Notes: generated by a model from the sequence alone, not told the origin. A DNA stretch of 64,000 bases from DAIOEK01 sp963828285 (GCA_963828285.1 CAWHEB010000002.1:806001-870000); one strand, 5' to 3'. Counted from the stretch's first letter, positions 17,901-26,422 are shown. Numbers and translations are program-made.

Positions 17901-18888
17901 CAGAATCGTAATTGATCTTTACATCTTTAAATGTGATATCTACCGATTGGCCCCAGTATCCGTATGAACTGGTATGAACCATGAAATGCAAATGGTGAGC
18001 GGTGCTTGCACCAGTATCGTCCACATTACCAATATATGCGCCCTGGTTAACAAGCGCGCCAATTTTACGATAAGCAGATGGGAGCGTATTGGCAGCCATA
18101 TGGTAATAGATCTGGTAGGAGATGGGATTGGTGCTGCTGTCTTTTAAAATCAAGTAATTGGTACAGTTCGTAGATCCGTTTGAACATTTGATCTGGTAAG
18201 CGAAGACACTTCCACCCTTTGCTGCCTGGATGGGAAACATTGTTCCATCTGCAAAATCAAACGCATACTTGCAGGCAGATCCAGAGCAGCTCTTATGGCT
18301 GAGGCTCCAGGTGAGGCGTTTCTTCTGTCCTCCGCCCCAAGGAAGATAGTAGCCGCCAAATTTAGCGACGACCTTGGGTTCAACATATTTTGTCTGGAAC
18401 CGTTGTTGGAAATCCTCACCCAGACTTCCTTCAGGAATCGACTTTACAGCTTTGTCATATTCTTCGTCATAAGGCAGTGTTATGAACCAACTACTAGCTT
18501 CACCCTTTTGTCCCTCTGGATTCTTCTTTGCGATCGCTATCTCTGGCTCACGAGCCAATACTTCGCCTGTATCCGGGTCAAGAGACGCCAACCAGACGGA
18601 AGCTGTATTACCATCATCCAGATACTCAATATGATCAATTTTAGCCTGATATAACACAAAACCCATATCACGCGCTTTCAAAGCATCGACCGCCAAATCA
18701 ACAGCCTTCTGTAAACCGGGGTCCACCTTGACTTCTTCCCCTGGGACTTCGGTCCCAATTACAGCAGGAGTTAATTGATCCAATCCGGCCAGGTTAGCCA
18801 TCTCTTTACGTACAAAGATCGCGAGTAATATGATCAACGCGAGTGGTATGAGAACGAGGAAATAGCGAAAGGGTGAGGGCTTTTCCAT
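14980..18888 (-). CDS. Giant exported multidomain protein: M23-like peptidase, Ig/FN3, crystallin-like and PPC domains
   Basis: 1302 residues from ATG 18888 (AAGGAG 7 nt upstream). A signal anchor (about 9-28) is followed by a charged region and an M23/LytM-like domain (about 190-335) with a candidate first ligand pair in 'SLSHKSC...YAFDF' and the HxH motif in 'TAHHLHF'. Next come an Ig-like domain (about 370-465), a beta/gamma-crystallin-like segment ('EVALFSNPYYSGTCKVYKVG'), an FN3-like domain and a MAM/immune-inhibitor-type jelly roll. Then come a PPC domain ('DVDYYKITGKAGERLTFDV'), two more Ig-like modules and a second PPC domain ('AFEEDDTRATAKSVNV'). The end is 'QYYVPMVTGQ'. It is probably a surface-attached wall-binding or wall-cleaving protein; the order of the inner beta domains is assigned by pattern only. 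Confidence 0.82.
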   Translation of the reverse strand: MEKPSPFRYFLVLIPLALIILLAIFVRKEMANLAGLDQLTPAVIGTEVPGEEVKVDPGLQKAVDLAVDALKARDMGFVLYQAKIDHIEYLDDGNTASVWLASLDPDTGEVLAREPEIAIAKKNPEGQKGEASSWFITLPYDEEYDKAVKSIPEGSLGEDFQQRFQTKYVEPKVVAKFGGYYLPWGGGQKKRLTWSLSHKSCSGSACKYAFDFADGTMFPIQAAKGGSVFAYQIKCSNGSTNCTNYLILKDSSTNPISYQIYYHMAANTLPSAYRKIGALVNQGAYIGNVDDTGASTAHHLHFMVHTSSYGYWGQSVDITFKDVKINYDSVTKGGRPRMPNEATTYGGQGQVYYVSGNKAAKGPTGTISSPVAGAVITDRTMTISGTGKDDKGVTKVQLLMNYDNAWHDVGTPVTTASFKFNVDLCAASAQIPDGPIALAVRLWDVEGNQSVGYSGFTGVVKNYSCSDAPPPPVCNPASDEVALFSNPYYSGTCKVYKVGDYVNPASMKGFAGEDAASVLVGSNAQVTLWTKASYQSRAETLVLSDPDLADNLVNRDTVNSFKVKTHAQLALTPVIFMPTASAVITAQDSVTLGWWNGGWADEFQVELSGTNGFVTRTRDYAKTTSWQVGGLPAGTYTFKVRGRNSSTSSVSAWASGTFTVKAGAFTGTPINAPWQDDVESGVNGWTATGLWKQTTQRSSGGTHSWLYGETVNSVLQYTSQSAGTLTSPSIRIPGTGYYLHFVSRYNTEGLASYFDQRWVQVSVDGAPFQNLYQFFWDPESTWLLSPALDLSGFSGKTIRIRFSFNNVDSTLNVGDGWYIDSIAINQNGPASGCNEPNANNLITQAVQIAPNQTFTADICSAGDVDYYKITGKAGERLTFDVDAKTISSKLDSVLTLIYKDGKTVLAENDDEVAYQQKDPLLYYVLPNDGTYYLKIQAWDHPMVGGPDYFYNLKVYSDKADPTVSISYPTSGKLLPNAVFNITANAADSNGSGINHVNFFWHNSDWDAGVWQKIGEDWTATDGWSFAFDPTKEIKASSGAVFVQAFDGSGNWAGIASWGIKTDPNQAPPPLPSSAMVGGTITSGLTANQLVWSASDVGSGINHFEFQMQVDGGSWTSWLPEGVTSASRNTWFMGEPGKTYGFRMRVVDNSSKEEAWTTAAETTITIKSCSVAADAFEEDDTRATAKSVNVDGNHDSHSFCGLQDQDWLKFSAVAGEQYFINGLPNSKAVGVVLTIYNSAGNPIAEQFPDLIGNPTSLRWTAGTSGTYTVRARNLNPLIAGDDAKYQIWVDQGLQYYVPMVTGQ

Positions 18889-18981
18889 AACAGACTCCTT
18901 ATCGCATCGTTTGGTGCAAGATGTAGACCAGCCAAATATCATTCAGCAATGATGCATAATGCCGATATATTAGATATACAG

Positions 18982-19160
18982 TTGCATTATTTATATTTGC
19001 GTATAGAATAAGGTTAAGTTATGCAGTGTCATTGTCATGGAAGCCCACCATCCCCGCTCCACGACCACCTGGATAAGATCCCAGGGTTTGAAAAAGTCTC
19101 CCTAAAATTCGCAAATCCTTCCACCGGCAGATGTATTTTCATCGCCGGTGGACTTTTTAT
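18982..19160 (+). ncRNA. Candidate promoter-to-terminator small RNA or attenuator ahead of the RNase H-like gene
   Basis: A promoter-like pair TTGCAT (18982-18987) and TAGAAT (19004-19009) with a 16-bp spacer would start transcription near 19016. About 105 nt later a strong hairpin, CCACCGGC (19121-19128) with GCCGGTGG (19144-19151), extended inside by GATG/CATC, is followed by ACTTTTTAT. This terminator lies before the RNase H-like start at 19178, so it is either the end of an independent RNA of about 140 nt or an attenuator. A smaller CCTGG/CCAGG hairpin lies inside. No known RNA family is recognised. Confidence 0.4.
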
Positions 19161-19177
19161 GCAACGAGGTGAGCGTC

Positions 19178-19699
19178 ATGTATTTTTTACACTTTGACGG
19201 TTTATATCGGGATCATTGGTTTCTGAATCAACATGAAGAGATACAACGAGGATTGATGTGTTATGGATGGCTGATCCACTTGAACCACCAAATCATCGGT
19301 CGCGGTCACGGGGCGTTATATCATCCCAGCCTTGCAAGTTCCAACGGCGCAGAATACCTTGCTCTCATCGAAGGTTTGGAAGCGTTAAGCGATCTTGGTT
19401 TACAGCACGAAGAGATCCTGGTAATTGGGGATAACAAATCGGTGATCGAGCAGATGAAAGGGGCAGTTGGAGTCAGCTCACCCCGAGTAAGTGAATTGTA
19501 TTATCGTGCAAATCGACTTTGTGGGAAATTCCGAAAACTTCATTGGGCATGGGCACCACGAAAACGCAATTATGAAGCTGATCAATTGACCAGAAGGGCT
19601 CTCAAACAGATCATCTCCAATGGACAGGTCACCCTGGAAAATTCAGGAAATCCACATGGATTTAAACCTATCCTTTCAGTAAGTTTGATACAAAGATAG
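19178..19699 (+). CDS. RNase HI-like (RVT_3 type) ribonuclease
   Basis: 173 residues from ATG 19178, preceded by GAGGTGA. The four acidic active-site positions of RNase HI can be followed: Asp in 'YFLHFDGLYRD', Glu in 'NGAEYLALIEGL', Asp in 'VIGDNKSVIEQM' and Asp in 'NYEADQLTRRA'. The first motif 'FDG' is normal for the RVT_3 branch. It should cleave RNA in RNA-DNA hybrids. It is preceded by a terminator-like hairpin and followed by a bidirectional terminator, so it is probably a single-gene unit. Confidence 0.8.
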   Translation: MYFLHFDGLYRDHWFLNQHEEIQRGLMCYGWLIHLNHQIIGRGHGALYHPSLASSNGAEYLALIEGLEALSDLGLQHEEILVIGDNKSVIEQMKGAVGVSSPRVSELYYRANRLCGKFRKLHWAWAPRKRNYEADQLTRRALKQIISNGQVTLENSGNPHGFKPILSVSLIQR

Positions 19700-19710
19700 A
19701 AATGTCATAA

Positions 19711-19738
19711 AAAACACCAGGGATAACCTGGTGTTTTT
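19711..19738. terminator. Bidirectional intrinsic terminator
   Basis: AAAACACCAGG (19711-19721) pairs with CCTGGTGTTTT (19727-19737) around a short GATAA loop. A and T tails on the two sides let it end both the RNase H-like gene and the convergent UPF0316 gene. Confidence 0.88.
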
Positions 19739-19756
19739 ATAACTATAGTAAATGGT

Positions 19757-20311
19757 CTATGCCCGCCAGAATCCCCGTCGGAGAGGTCTTACATCTTCCG
19801 TGGTAATGAATGCATCTGGATCTGTTTCCAGAACGATTGTGTCCACTTTATCCACGTCCTTCCGCAGAACCGATAGATTAAGGACAGTCACCATGCCATC
19901 TTTTCCTCGAGCAGGTATTTCAGTTACTGCAAAACCGGCATCCCGCAGTTTTTGGACCACTTGAGAGCCACGTCTGGAACTAATTACCCGGATAGAGTTA
20001 TGCCCAATAGCCAGCCGTTCCTCGATTATCATGCCGACCACATTTCCAGTGGCAAAACCGGCTGCATAACCAATGACCGTCAACGGATTATCCAGATGGG
20101 TCAGTACCGAACTGATGGCAACGACAAATATCGCTGATTGAGCAAAGCCAAGAAACCAAGCCAGCTTTCGTTTTCCACGAACAACAAATAGCATACGAAG
20201 AGTGTCACAACCCATATCCAGCACCCGGAGGAAGAATATGACCAACATATTGATCCAGGCATCCGGAGAAGTCAACCACATCATTGGATTAGTGAACCAG
20301 TCCAGGGTCAT
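19757..20311 (-). CDS. UPF0316 (DUF5698/DUF2179) membrane protein
   Basis: 184 residues. The N-terminal about 100 residues carry three membrane helices with the family stretch 'FFLRVLDMGCDTLRMLFVVRG'. The C-terminal cytosolic DUF2179 domain (about 105-180) contains 'SIRVISSRRGSQVVQKLRDAG' and 'DAFITTEDVRPL'. The function of the family is unknown. The start overlaps the stop of the glucan phosphorylase (ATGA), indicating an operon with coupled translation. Confidence 0.85.
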   Translation of the reverse strand: MTLDWFTNPMMWLTSPDAWINMLVIFFLRVLDMGCDTLRMLFVVRGKRKLAWFLGFAQSAIFVVAISSVLTHLDNPLTVIGYAAGFATGNVVGMIIEERLAIGHNSIRVISSRRGSQVVQKLRDAGFAVTEIPARGKDGMVTVLNLSVLRKDVDKVDTIVLETDPDAFITTEDVRPLRRGFWRA

Positions 20312-22503
20312 TTCAATTCCTTTTCGGGGAGAGTTTTGGCAGCTTTAATCCCGGCTTTCATTGCTGGCAGATATAGGTCATTCATGTATTCTTTAACCAT
20401 TCGCCTCGTGCAGAATTGAGGTGCAAGAGTACGAATGCATTCCTTCTCGCGAGCTATCCACTCACCAGGAAGGTTGTCTCCTGATCGAGCATCATAGTAA
20501 AGGGGAATGATCTCATTTTCGAGTGTATCGTACATCGAATTCGCGTCTGCATCATCCTGTTGGTTGGGATCATCATAATCGGTATCATCACCAATCGCCC
20601 AACCATTCTTTCCGTTGTATCCTTCCCTCCACCAGCCATCCAGAACGGAAAAATTCAGAACACCGTTTAATGCAGCTTTCTCACCAGAAGTGCCAGATGC
20701 TTCATTAGGGCGTCGTGGGGTATTCATCCAAACATCCACCCCCTGAACAAGATAACGGGCGACATTCATGTCATAATCTTCCATGAAAACCAAACGGCCA
20801 CCGTTCCGGGCGTTCTTTACCCAACGATAAACATCCTGTATCAAGAGTTTTCCAGGCTCGTCTGCCGGATGAGCTTTTCCGGCAAAAACAATTTGAACAG
20901 GCCGGTTGGGTTGGTTTAGCAGATTGATCAATCGGTCGGGATCACGGAGAATCAAGTTTGCTCGTTTGTATGTAGCAAATCTTCGCGCAAAACCAATGGT
21001 CAGCGCATACGGATCAAGCATGACTCCACCTGCAATCACCTGGACGGGATGGACAGTGGAACTCATCCAGTTTTGGCGGGATCGTTCCATCATGTACGCA
21101 ACCAATTTTCTTTTCAGATGTCTGCGAACAACCCAAAACTCGTTATCAGGGATGTTTTCGATCCCTTCCCACATAGCAGGGTCATCTGCGCGTTCAATCC
21201 AATCAATACCAAGATGCCTGTCGAATAAGGCTCGCATACGCCGAGCCAACCAGGTACCGGTATGAACACCATTGGTCACATGGGTGATGGGCACATTTTC
21301 CAATTTTTTCTCAGGCCACAAGAACTGCCACATCTTCCGCGAAACAGTTTCATGCAATTCCGAGACAGCATTGCGATAGTTGGCATGATGCATTGCCAGG
21401 ATTGGCATGGAAAAGGTGTCTCCACCCCAGGTTCGGGTATTTCTTGCCAGATCGATGAATTGATCGCGATTCATCCCCAATGATTGCCATATGTAAGGGA
21501 AGTATTTATCGATCAGCCAGAGCGGGAATTCATCATTCCCTGCAGGGACTGGAGTATGAGTGGTAAATACACTGGTTGTACGGACTTTCTCGGCGGCTTC
21601 TTCATATTTTAGTCCCTGATCCATATACTCTCGAACTCGTTCGATAGTGAGGAAAGCCGAATGTCCTTCATTCATATGCCAAGTGTTAGGTGTCAAACCC
21701 AAAGCACGCAAGGCACGGACCCCGCCAATACCCAGAATCATTTCCTGAGATATCCGCAGGTCTACATCATTACTGTACAAACGGGAAGTCAGTAATCGGT
21801 CATTGGTATTATTTTGCTCAACGTTCGTATCCAGAAGATACAAACTGACTCGCCCTACTTGAACCAACCAGATACGGGCAAATACCGTCCTTCCGGGCAA
21901 TTCAACAGATACAACGACATCCTTACCATCCTGGTCATGGAGGGAGAGAACAGGCATGTTCTCAAATTGCAACGGATTGTTACGAGCTTCCTGCCAGCCA
22001 TCTTCAGTGATCTTTTGGGAGAAATAGCCCTGAGTATATAAAAAGCCAACCCCCACAAGCGGTAAACCCAAGTCGCTGGCTTCTTTTAGGTGGTCTCCTG
22101 ACAATACTCCCAATCCGCCAGCATAAACTGGTAAGGATTCGTGCAATCCAAATTCGAATGAAAAGTAGGCAATCAGGGAATCTTGCAAACGTGGATAGGT
22201 TTCCTTGAACCAGGTTTTGGATGCCTTTATATATGAGTCAAATTGACCCAACACCCGGTCAAGCAAGTCGAGATAATAGCGATTATTTGTTACAGCATTC
22301 AGCCTGGATCTTTCGATCTGCCTCAAAAATGCCAGCGGATTATGATAGGTTTTTTCCCAGAGGTCTTTATCTATAAAAGTAAAAACCCGGGCGACTTCCG
22401 GATTCCACATCCACCATAAATTATATGGGAGCGAGCCAAGTCTAGTAATCCGTCTTGGTAAATTGAATGATGGCGGTGTATCTATTTGAATTTTTTCATC
22501 CAT
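20308..22503 (-). CDS. glgP: Alpha-glucan family phosphorylase (glycogen/maltodextrin phosphorylase)
   Basis: 731 residues. Releases glucose-1-phosphate from alpha-1,4-glucans. The N-terminal DUF3417-type region contains 'LGSLPYNLWWMWNPEVARVF'. Family motifs follow: 'YFSFEFGLHESLPVYAGGLG', 'WHMNEGHSAFLTIER', 'VFTTHTPVPAGNDEF', 'ITHVTNGVHTGTWLARR' and the PLP region 'ASGTSGEKAALNGVLN' with the cofactor Lys. It is of the short TIGR02094 type rather than the longer plant/animal type. The gene overlaps the downstream UPF0316 gene by 4 nt. A long upstream gap (22504-22761) shows no obvious promoter. Confidence 0.92.
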   Translation of the reverse strand: MDEKIQIDTPPSFNLPRRITRLGSLPYNLWWMWNPEVARVFTFIDKDLWEKTYHNPLAFLRQIERSRLNAVTNNRYYLDLLDRVLGQFDSYIKASKTWFKETYPRLQDSLIAYFSFEFGLHESLPVYAGGLGVLSGDHLKEASDLGLPLVGVGFLYTQGYFSQKITEDGWQEARNNPLQFENMPVLSLHDQDGKDVVVSVELPGRTVFARIWLVQVGRVSLYLLDTNVEQNNTNDRLLTSRLYSNDVDLRISQEMILGIGGVRALRALGLTPNTWHMNEGHSAFLTIERVREYMDQGLKYEEAAEKVRTTSVFTTHTPVPAGNDEFPLWLIDKYFPYIWQSLGMNRDQFIDLARNTRTWGGDTFSMPILAMHHANYRNAVSELHETVSRKMWQFLWPEKKLENVPITHVTNGVHTGTWLARRMRALFDRHLGIDWIERADDPAMWEGIENIPDNEFWVVRRHLKRKLVAYMMERSRQNWMSSTVHPVQVIAGGVMLDPYALTIGFARRFATYKRANLILRDPDRLINLLNQPNRPVQIVFAGKAHPADEPGKLLIQDVYRWVKNARNGGRLVFMEDYDMNVARYLVQGVDVWMNTPRRPNEASGTSGEKAALNGVLNFSVLDGWWREGYNGKNGWAIGDDTDYDDPNQQDDADANSMYDTLENEIIPLYYDARSGDNLPGEWIAREKECIRTLAPQFCTRRMVKEYMNDLYLPAMKAGIKAAKTLPEKELK

Positions 22504-22761
22504 AAAATTCTTCTTCCATTTCGTATTTCGGTAATATTACCATAGCAAAAATGATGTAGTATGTAAAGATTGTATAAGAATGGCACAACATATAATTAAA
22601 TCCATATAAGCCATCAGCTCATAAAACTTGATACGTCTGCGGAAAAATAGCTTATCTTAATAATAGAGGTAGTCGGTTCGGAATGCTAATTAAATCACCT
22701 CATAGCAGACATATACAAAACTGATCCATAAGTCCCAAAATCGATAATCCCGTAAAACTTA
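22504..22761. other. 258-bp intergenic spacer without recognised features
   Basis: AT-rich sequence between the starts of the glucan phosphorylase and the end of the nicotinate phosphoribosyltransferase gene. I see no open frame of family character, no strong hairpin with a T tail and no clear promoter pair. Confidence 0.5.
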
Positions 22762-24105
22762 TTACCAAACCTTTTCCAGGTTTGGATTTTCCAACGACCG
22801 TCTACCGATCTTTGCCAGATCCATCCACTTTCCCTGAACTTTTACGCGTACAACATCTGCTGTGAAATCTGTCACCGTCGGTCCATGATTATCGAACAGG
22901 GACGAACCAACCGCGTACGTATCCACCGGAACCAATAATTTTTCAAACCGTTCGATCTTTTCTGGGGTAAACCCGCCGCTGACAACGATCTTGATCGCCC
23001 TACAATAGTCATTTGCCCTTGCATGCCATTCCCCAGGAAGGTTCCAACTCTCCCAGGCATGATCCAATGCTTGACGAACATTGAATACCAAACGGGGTGT
23101 GACGCCCATGTCCAATGCCAGGTCACCTACAGGTGTAACTGATACATCGCGCAGGCTGGCGCTGGTATCCAACCGAACGCCATATAGACGAAATTGTTCA
23201 GCGGTAATTGAATCACCCGCATCGATCAATTCCCGATAGCGAGAAAAAAGCACTTTAGCTACAGCAAGTGAATCTTTGACACAATCATTATTAAAATCCA
23301 CCAGTGCAATACGGGTTATAGACGGGGGAAGTACAGTTGAAAAGGCGAGCATCGCTTCAGCCGTATCCCCGAAGAAGCAGGCAATTGCCGAATGCGCAAC
23401 CGTACCACCACCCTCACCCGACCACCAGTCACCCTGGGCGTCTGTGGATACGAACATCGGCAATTTACCGGCAAAGTCTTTATTAAATCGCTGGACGGCA
23501 ATGTTATAAGAATAACCATCTGCAGCCTGCACTTCATGAGCATCGAAACGAGCCGGGAAGAACAGAACCGGCTTACCTCGGGCCGCAATCAAAGTATTGT
23601 ATACATTGGTCGCAACCCGGCTAGCCCGGGTTAGGATTCCAAGAATAGGCGTTTCTAGAATTGCAAAATCTCTGTATCTTCCACGAACTTTCATGACGGG
23701 CTGCACGCGAAGCGGATCACCGTTCCCAGTGCTTAGATATCCATCCTGCACAGCCCACACCTCAAGGTTCTTCGAAGAATCGATGAAATTATTATTTTCC
23801 CATGTGCCTGTGCAGTGTTTCAGCATTGTTATTGCTTTATCCAGACCCACTGCAATAGTCGTCCCAGGCCTGCGGGTGAAAAATTGCATTTCAACTTCAA
23901 GGTCCCCGGAATTGATGCAGTCTGTCGTTAATTTCACCGGCAGCCTGCCTGACAGACCATGGTAACAATATCCAGATTCTGAAAGTATGGTCAGCATTTG
24001 AGCGATATTGGTAAAGTATTTGTCTGTATACCAACCTTGACGCATACGTTCAATATCCAATTTGAATGTGGTATTATCCAACCTTTGACCATCGAAGATG
24101 CTCAT
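22762..24105 (-). CDS. Nicotinate phosphoribosyltransferase
   Basis: 447 residues. Joins nicotinate and PRPP to give nicotinate mononucleotide in NAD salvage. Recognisable segments: 'MRQGWYTDKYF' near 21-31, 'GYCYHGLSG', 'ILETPILGILTRASRVATNV' near 149-168, 'PARFDAHEVQAADGYSYNIA' near 184-203 and 'IKIVVSGGFTPEKIERFEKL' near 370-389. The last segment carries the phosphate-binding SGG. It follows a cysteine hydrolase with the nicotinamidase layout after 38 bp, so the pair would convert nicotinamide to nicotinate and on to NaMN. Confidence 0.88.
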   Translation of the reverse strand: MSIFDGQRLDNTTFKLDIERMRQGWYTDKYFTNIAQMLTILSESGYCYHGLSGRLPVKLTTDCINSGDLEVEMQFFTRRPGTTIAVGLDKAITMLKHCTGTWENNNFIDSSKNLEVWAVQDGYLSTGNGDPLRVQPVMKVRGRYRDFAILETPILGILTRASRVATNVYNTLIAARGKPVLFFPARFDAHEVQAADGYSYNIAVQRFNKDFAGKLPMFVSTDAQGDWWSGEGGGTVAHSAIACFFGDTAEAMLAFSTVLPPSITRIALVDFNNDCVKDSLAVAKVLFSRYRELIDAGDSITAEQFRLYGVRLDTSASLRDVSVTPVGDLALDMGVTPRLVFNVRQALDHAWESWNLPGEWHARANDYCRAIKIVVSGGFTPEKIERFEKLLVPVDTYAVGSSLFDNHGPTVTDFTADVVRVKVQGKWMDLAKIGRRSLENPNLEKVW

Positions 24106-24143
24106 GTTCTCTCCAGGATCTTATTTAGTAGTGAACTTTACCA

Positions 24144-24839
24144 TTATATGATCTCACCAACGATCTCTATTCCATTCAAAGCCATATGATTTAAGAAGAC
24201 GGTGTGAAAGAGATCCGCTGGGTGCGGCATCGCCCCCATACTTGCAGCTGTCTCCAAATCCATATCATAAGTCTGCACGCAATTCTCTGGAACAATAACA
24301 CGGACATGCCGTTGTTCAGCATTCGCATCCAATCGCAAGTACATAGCCATCTGATAGATACACAGATCGGTGCAATCCCCTACTATGATAAAAGTTTCCA
24401 GGTTTTTTTTAGTATTAAGCCATGCATTCAGGTTGGTATTTAGGCCAGCATGAATGGAATTTTTTTCTATGATGGTCAAATCATGATAAAAAGGCAATGC
24501 TTTGATCTCAGGTATGCTGTCAGATTCAGGTGTGCCACGGATACAATGTGGAGGATATTCACCGAATTCAACAGCATCAGGTTCATGAGTATCCTGGGTA
24601 AGGACAATCTGCTTGATGCCAGATTCCCAAGCCCGCGTGAGTAAATGTACAATCGGATAAGCTATCCCTTGTACCCGCGGTGATGAGAGTGGACCAATTG
24701 TGCAGAATCCGTTGATCATATCCACACAGATGATAGCGCAACTTATCGAATCTATGGCCAGATTTGACAGATGAAGAGATGGAAGCTTTTTCTGCCAGTT
24801 GTCCAAGTATTCCAAATAATCCAACTGTTCCTTATTCAT
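24144..24839 (-). CDS. Isochorismatase-family cysteine hydrolase, probable nicotinamidase
   Basis: 231 residues. The catalytic triad of the family is visible: Asp in 'IICVDMINGFC', Lys in 'TIIEKNSIHAG' and the nucleophilic Cys in 'GDCTDLCIYQMA'. 'QDTHEPDAVEFGEYPPHCIRG' fits the metal-binding 'D.H...' loop of nicotinamidases (Asp, His and His). The chemistry is amide hydrolysis. The adjacent nicotinate phosphoribosyltransferase 38 bp downstream makes nicotinamide the likely substrate. An N-terminal helical extension of about 35 residues precedes the core. Confidence 0.85.
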   Translation of the reverse strand: MNKEQLDYLEYLDNWQKKLPSLHLSNLAIDSISCAIICVDMINGFCTIGPLSSPRVQGIAYPIVHLLTRAWESGIKQIVLTQDTHEPDAVEFGEYPPHCIRGTPESDSIPEIKALPFYHDLTIIEKNSIHAGLNTNLNAWLNTKKNLETFIIVGDCTDLCIYQMAMYLRLDANAEQRHVRVIVPENCVQTYDMDLETAASMGAMPHPADLFHTVFLNHMALNGIEIVGEII

Positions 24840-24878
24840 TGTTACCTCTAAATCAAAGAAATTCCATCATTGTAACCA

Positions 24879-25670
24879 TCAATCCTCAGAGAGAGAATTG
24901 ACAAACATACCGATGTATTCTTTCATTGAACTGGTAGTGGATTTTAGATTACCAGAGGTGGGTAGTATATTGATCAGTACGTTTTCTGACTGCCAACTGA
25001 ACAGATCGCGCCACTCCTGATCAGAAATAGTGTAATCAACAGGAGCAGGGATTACTTCGACCCCTGCTGCCTTAAATAATCGAACACTACGAGGCATGTG
25101 TAAAGCACTTGTGATCAATACGACCTTTTCCCAATGATTTTCCTTGATAATTCGGGATGAGAATTGGGCATCTTCGAAAGTGTTCAAAGAATCCGATTGA
25201 AGGACCAGGTCTTCGTTGGGGACACCCATCATCCCGAGGAGGAATGCCATATCTTCCGCAGGGGAAGATTGACCTTTTCCCTGCCATTCGGCTGAACCGC
25301 CAGATAATAAGATTTTCGTCGATATCCCATCCCGGTACAACTTGTAGGCATAGATCATCCGGTCACCAGCACCGTTCACTTCCACCATTGGACGAGGAGA
25401 TTGATACGATTCCGTGCCCCCGCCCAAGACAACAATCACATCAGCGGTATTGATCGAATGGTCAGGGACATATTGGGATTCCAGAGAATGAACCAACGCC
25501 ATACTCACCCATCGATTCCCGCCAATTAATATTATGAAAAATGCAATGATGATGAGTATTTTGGAGAGTTTTTGATGCTTCCAGAAGATCAAGGAAATTA
25601 GCAACAAAATTATGGATAATCCAGCAGGGTAAATGAATAGGGGTAAAAATTTCGATAGAAAAAAACTCAT
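24879..25670 (-). CDS. YdcF/ElyC-like DUF218 membrane protein
   Basis: 263 residues. Two N-terminal hydrophobic helices (about 5-27 and 36-60) precede a DUF218 Rossmann-like domain with 'DVIVVLGGGTESYQSPRPMVE' near 79-99, 'KILLSGGSAEW' near 119-129 and 'VVLITSALHMPRSVRLFKAAG' near 184-204. Relatives such as ElyC affect cell-envelope assembly; the reaction is unknown. It lies 11 bp behind the nuclease lipoprotein and 39 bp ahead of the nicotinamidase, so it is probably in one operon with them. Confidence 0.85.
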   Translation of the reverse strand: MSFFLSKFLPLFIYPAGLSIILLLISLIFWKHQKLSKILIIIAFFIILIGGNRWVSMALVHSLESQYVPDHSINTADVIVVLGGGTESYQSPRPMVEVNGAGDRMIYAYKLYRDGISTKILLSGGSAEWQGKGQSSPAEDMAFLLGMMGVPNEDLVLQSDSLNTFEDAQFSSRIIKENHWEKVVLITSALHMPRSVRLFKAAGVEVIPAPVDYTISDQEWRDLFSWQSENVLINILPTSGNLKSTTSSMKEYIGMFVNSLSED

Positions 25671-25681
25671 TTAGAAATCCT

Positions 25682-26422
25682 TTATTCAACACGCTGTGGA
25701 CGCCAGCCGTTTGAGATAGCTTCACCGATGGTGCAGAACCAACGCTCAGCCTTTTCCGGATTGATACCAATCTCATCATAATTCTCTTCACCTGGTAGAT
25801 GGTAGATTTGATCACCGGAAGAATTTACATTGCCCTTGATAAGACAATCTGCTTTACGCTTTTCGCAACCATCTGTACACTTGTTCGCACCAGTATAGGA
25901 ATAAAGTGAATCCACATTTTGCCAGATACCTGTCCTGGTTTCATATGCATTCAACATGGCTATTTTCATTTCTAATGAGCAAACCACATTGGGTAGACGG
26001 ATGAAGGTAGTGGCATTCCCACTCTTTACCATTTCATAATTAATGAATTTCCCGTCCACGATTACAAACCGTAACAATCTACCAAAATCATCGCGATCAT
26101 CCACATCTCGATAGATTTCAATATTTTTTCCACCTACATACGATTGGTTCAGGTTTCTTGCAGTTTCACCTGGCTTCGGATCAGAAGCTGATATTTCCGG
26201 GGTATCAATTCCGAGATAACGGAGTGTTGCTTGATGTCCGTTGATCTCGATTATGATCGTATCACCGTCAACAACCTCGACCACTTTAGCTGACTCTGGT
26301 TTTATATTTTTTAAACAGGAAATGGGATCTGTGGAAGTATCTGTCTCTACTTTTTCGGTCTGGACATTACAACCGCCCGTTATAAGAACGATCATGAATA
26401 TCATCAACAATGTTCGTTTCAT
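25682..26422 (-). CDS. Thermonuclease (SNase) lipoprotein with C-terminal sunset-like domain
   Basis: 246 residues. A lipoprotein signal with lipobox 'ITGGC' places the acylated Cys at 18. The SNase domain (about 45-165) retains the catalytic set: 'VVDGDTIII', Arg and Asp-Thr-Pro-Glu in 'LRYLGIDTPEIS', and Arg in 'DDFGRLLRFV'. The last about 60 residues ('KGNVNSSGDQIYHLPGEENY', 'ERWFCTIGEAISNGWRP') match the small domain often appended to secreted nucleases. It should cleave nucleic acids outside the cell while tethered to the membrane. Confidence 0.88.
   Translation of the reverse strand: MKRTLLMIFMIVLITGGCNVQTEKVETDTSTDPISCLKNIKPESAKVVEVVDGDTIIIEINGHQATLRYLGIDTPEISASDPKPGETARNLNQSYVGGKNIEIYRDVDDRDDFGRLLRFVIVDGKFINYEMVKSGNATTFIRLPNVVCSLEMKIAMLNAYETRTGIWQNVDSLYSYTGANKCTDGCEKRKADCLIKGNVNSSGDQIYHLPGEENYDEIGINPEKAERWFCTIGEAISNGWRPQRVE

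Noticed and set aside
19021..19203. 60-codon ORF starting MQCHCHGSPP on the plus strand
   Set aside because: It has no ribosome site, its ATG would be almost at the predicted transcript start, and it reads straight through a strong terminator stem and into the RNase H-like gene. A non-coding leader explains the region better.
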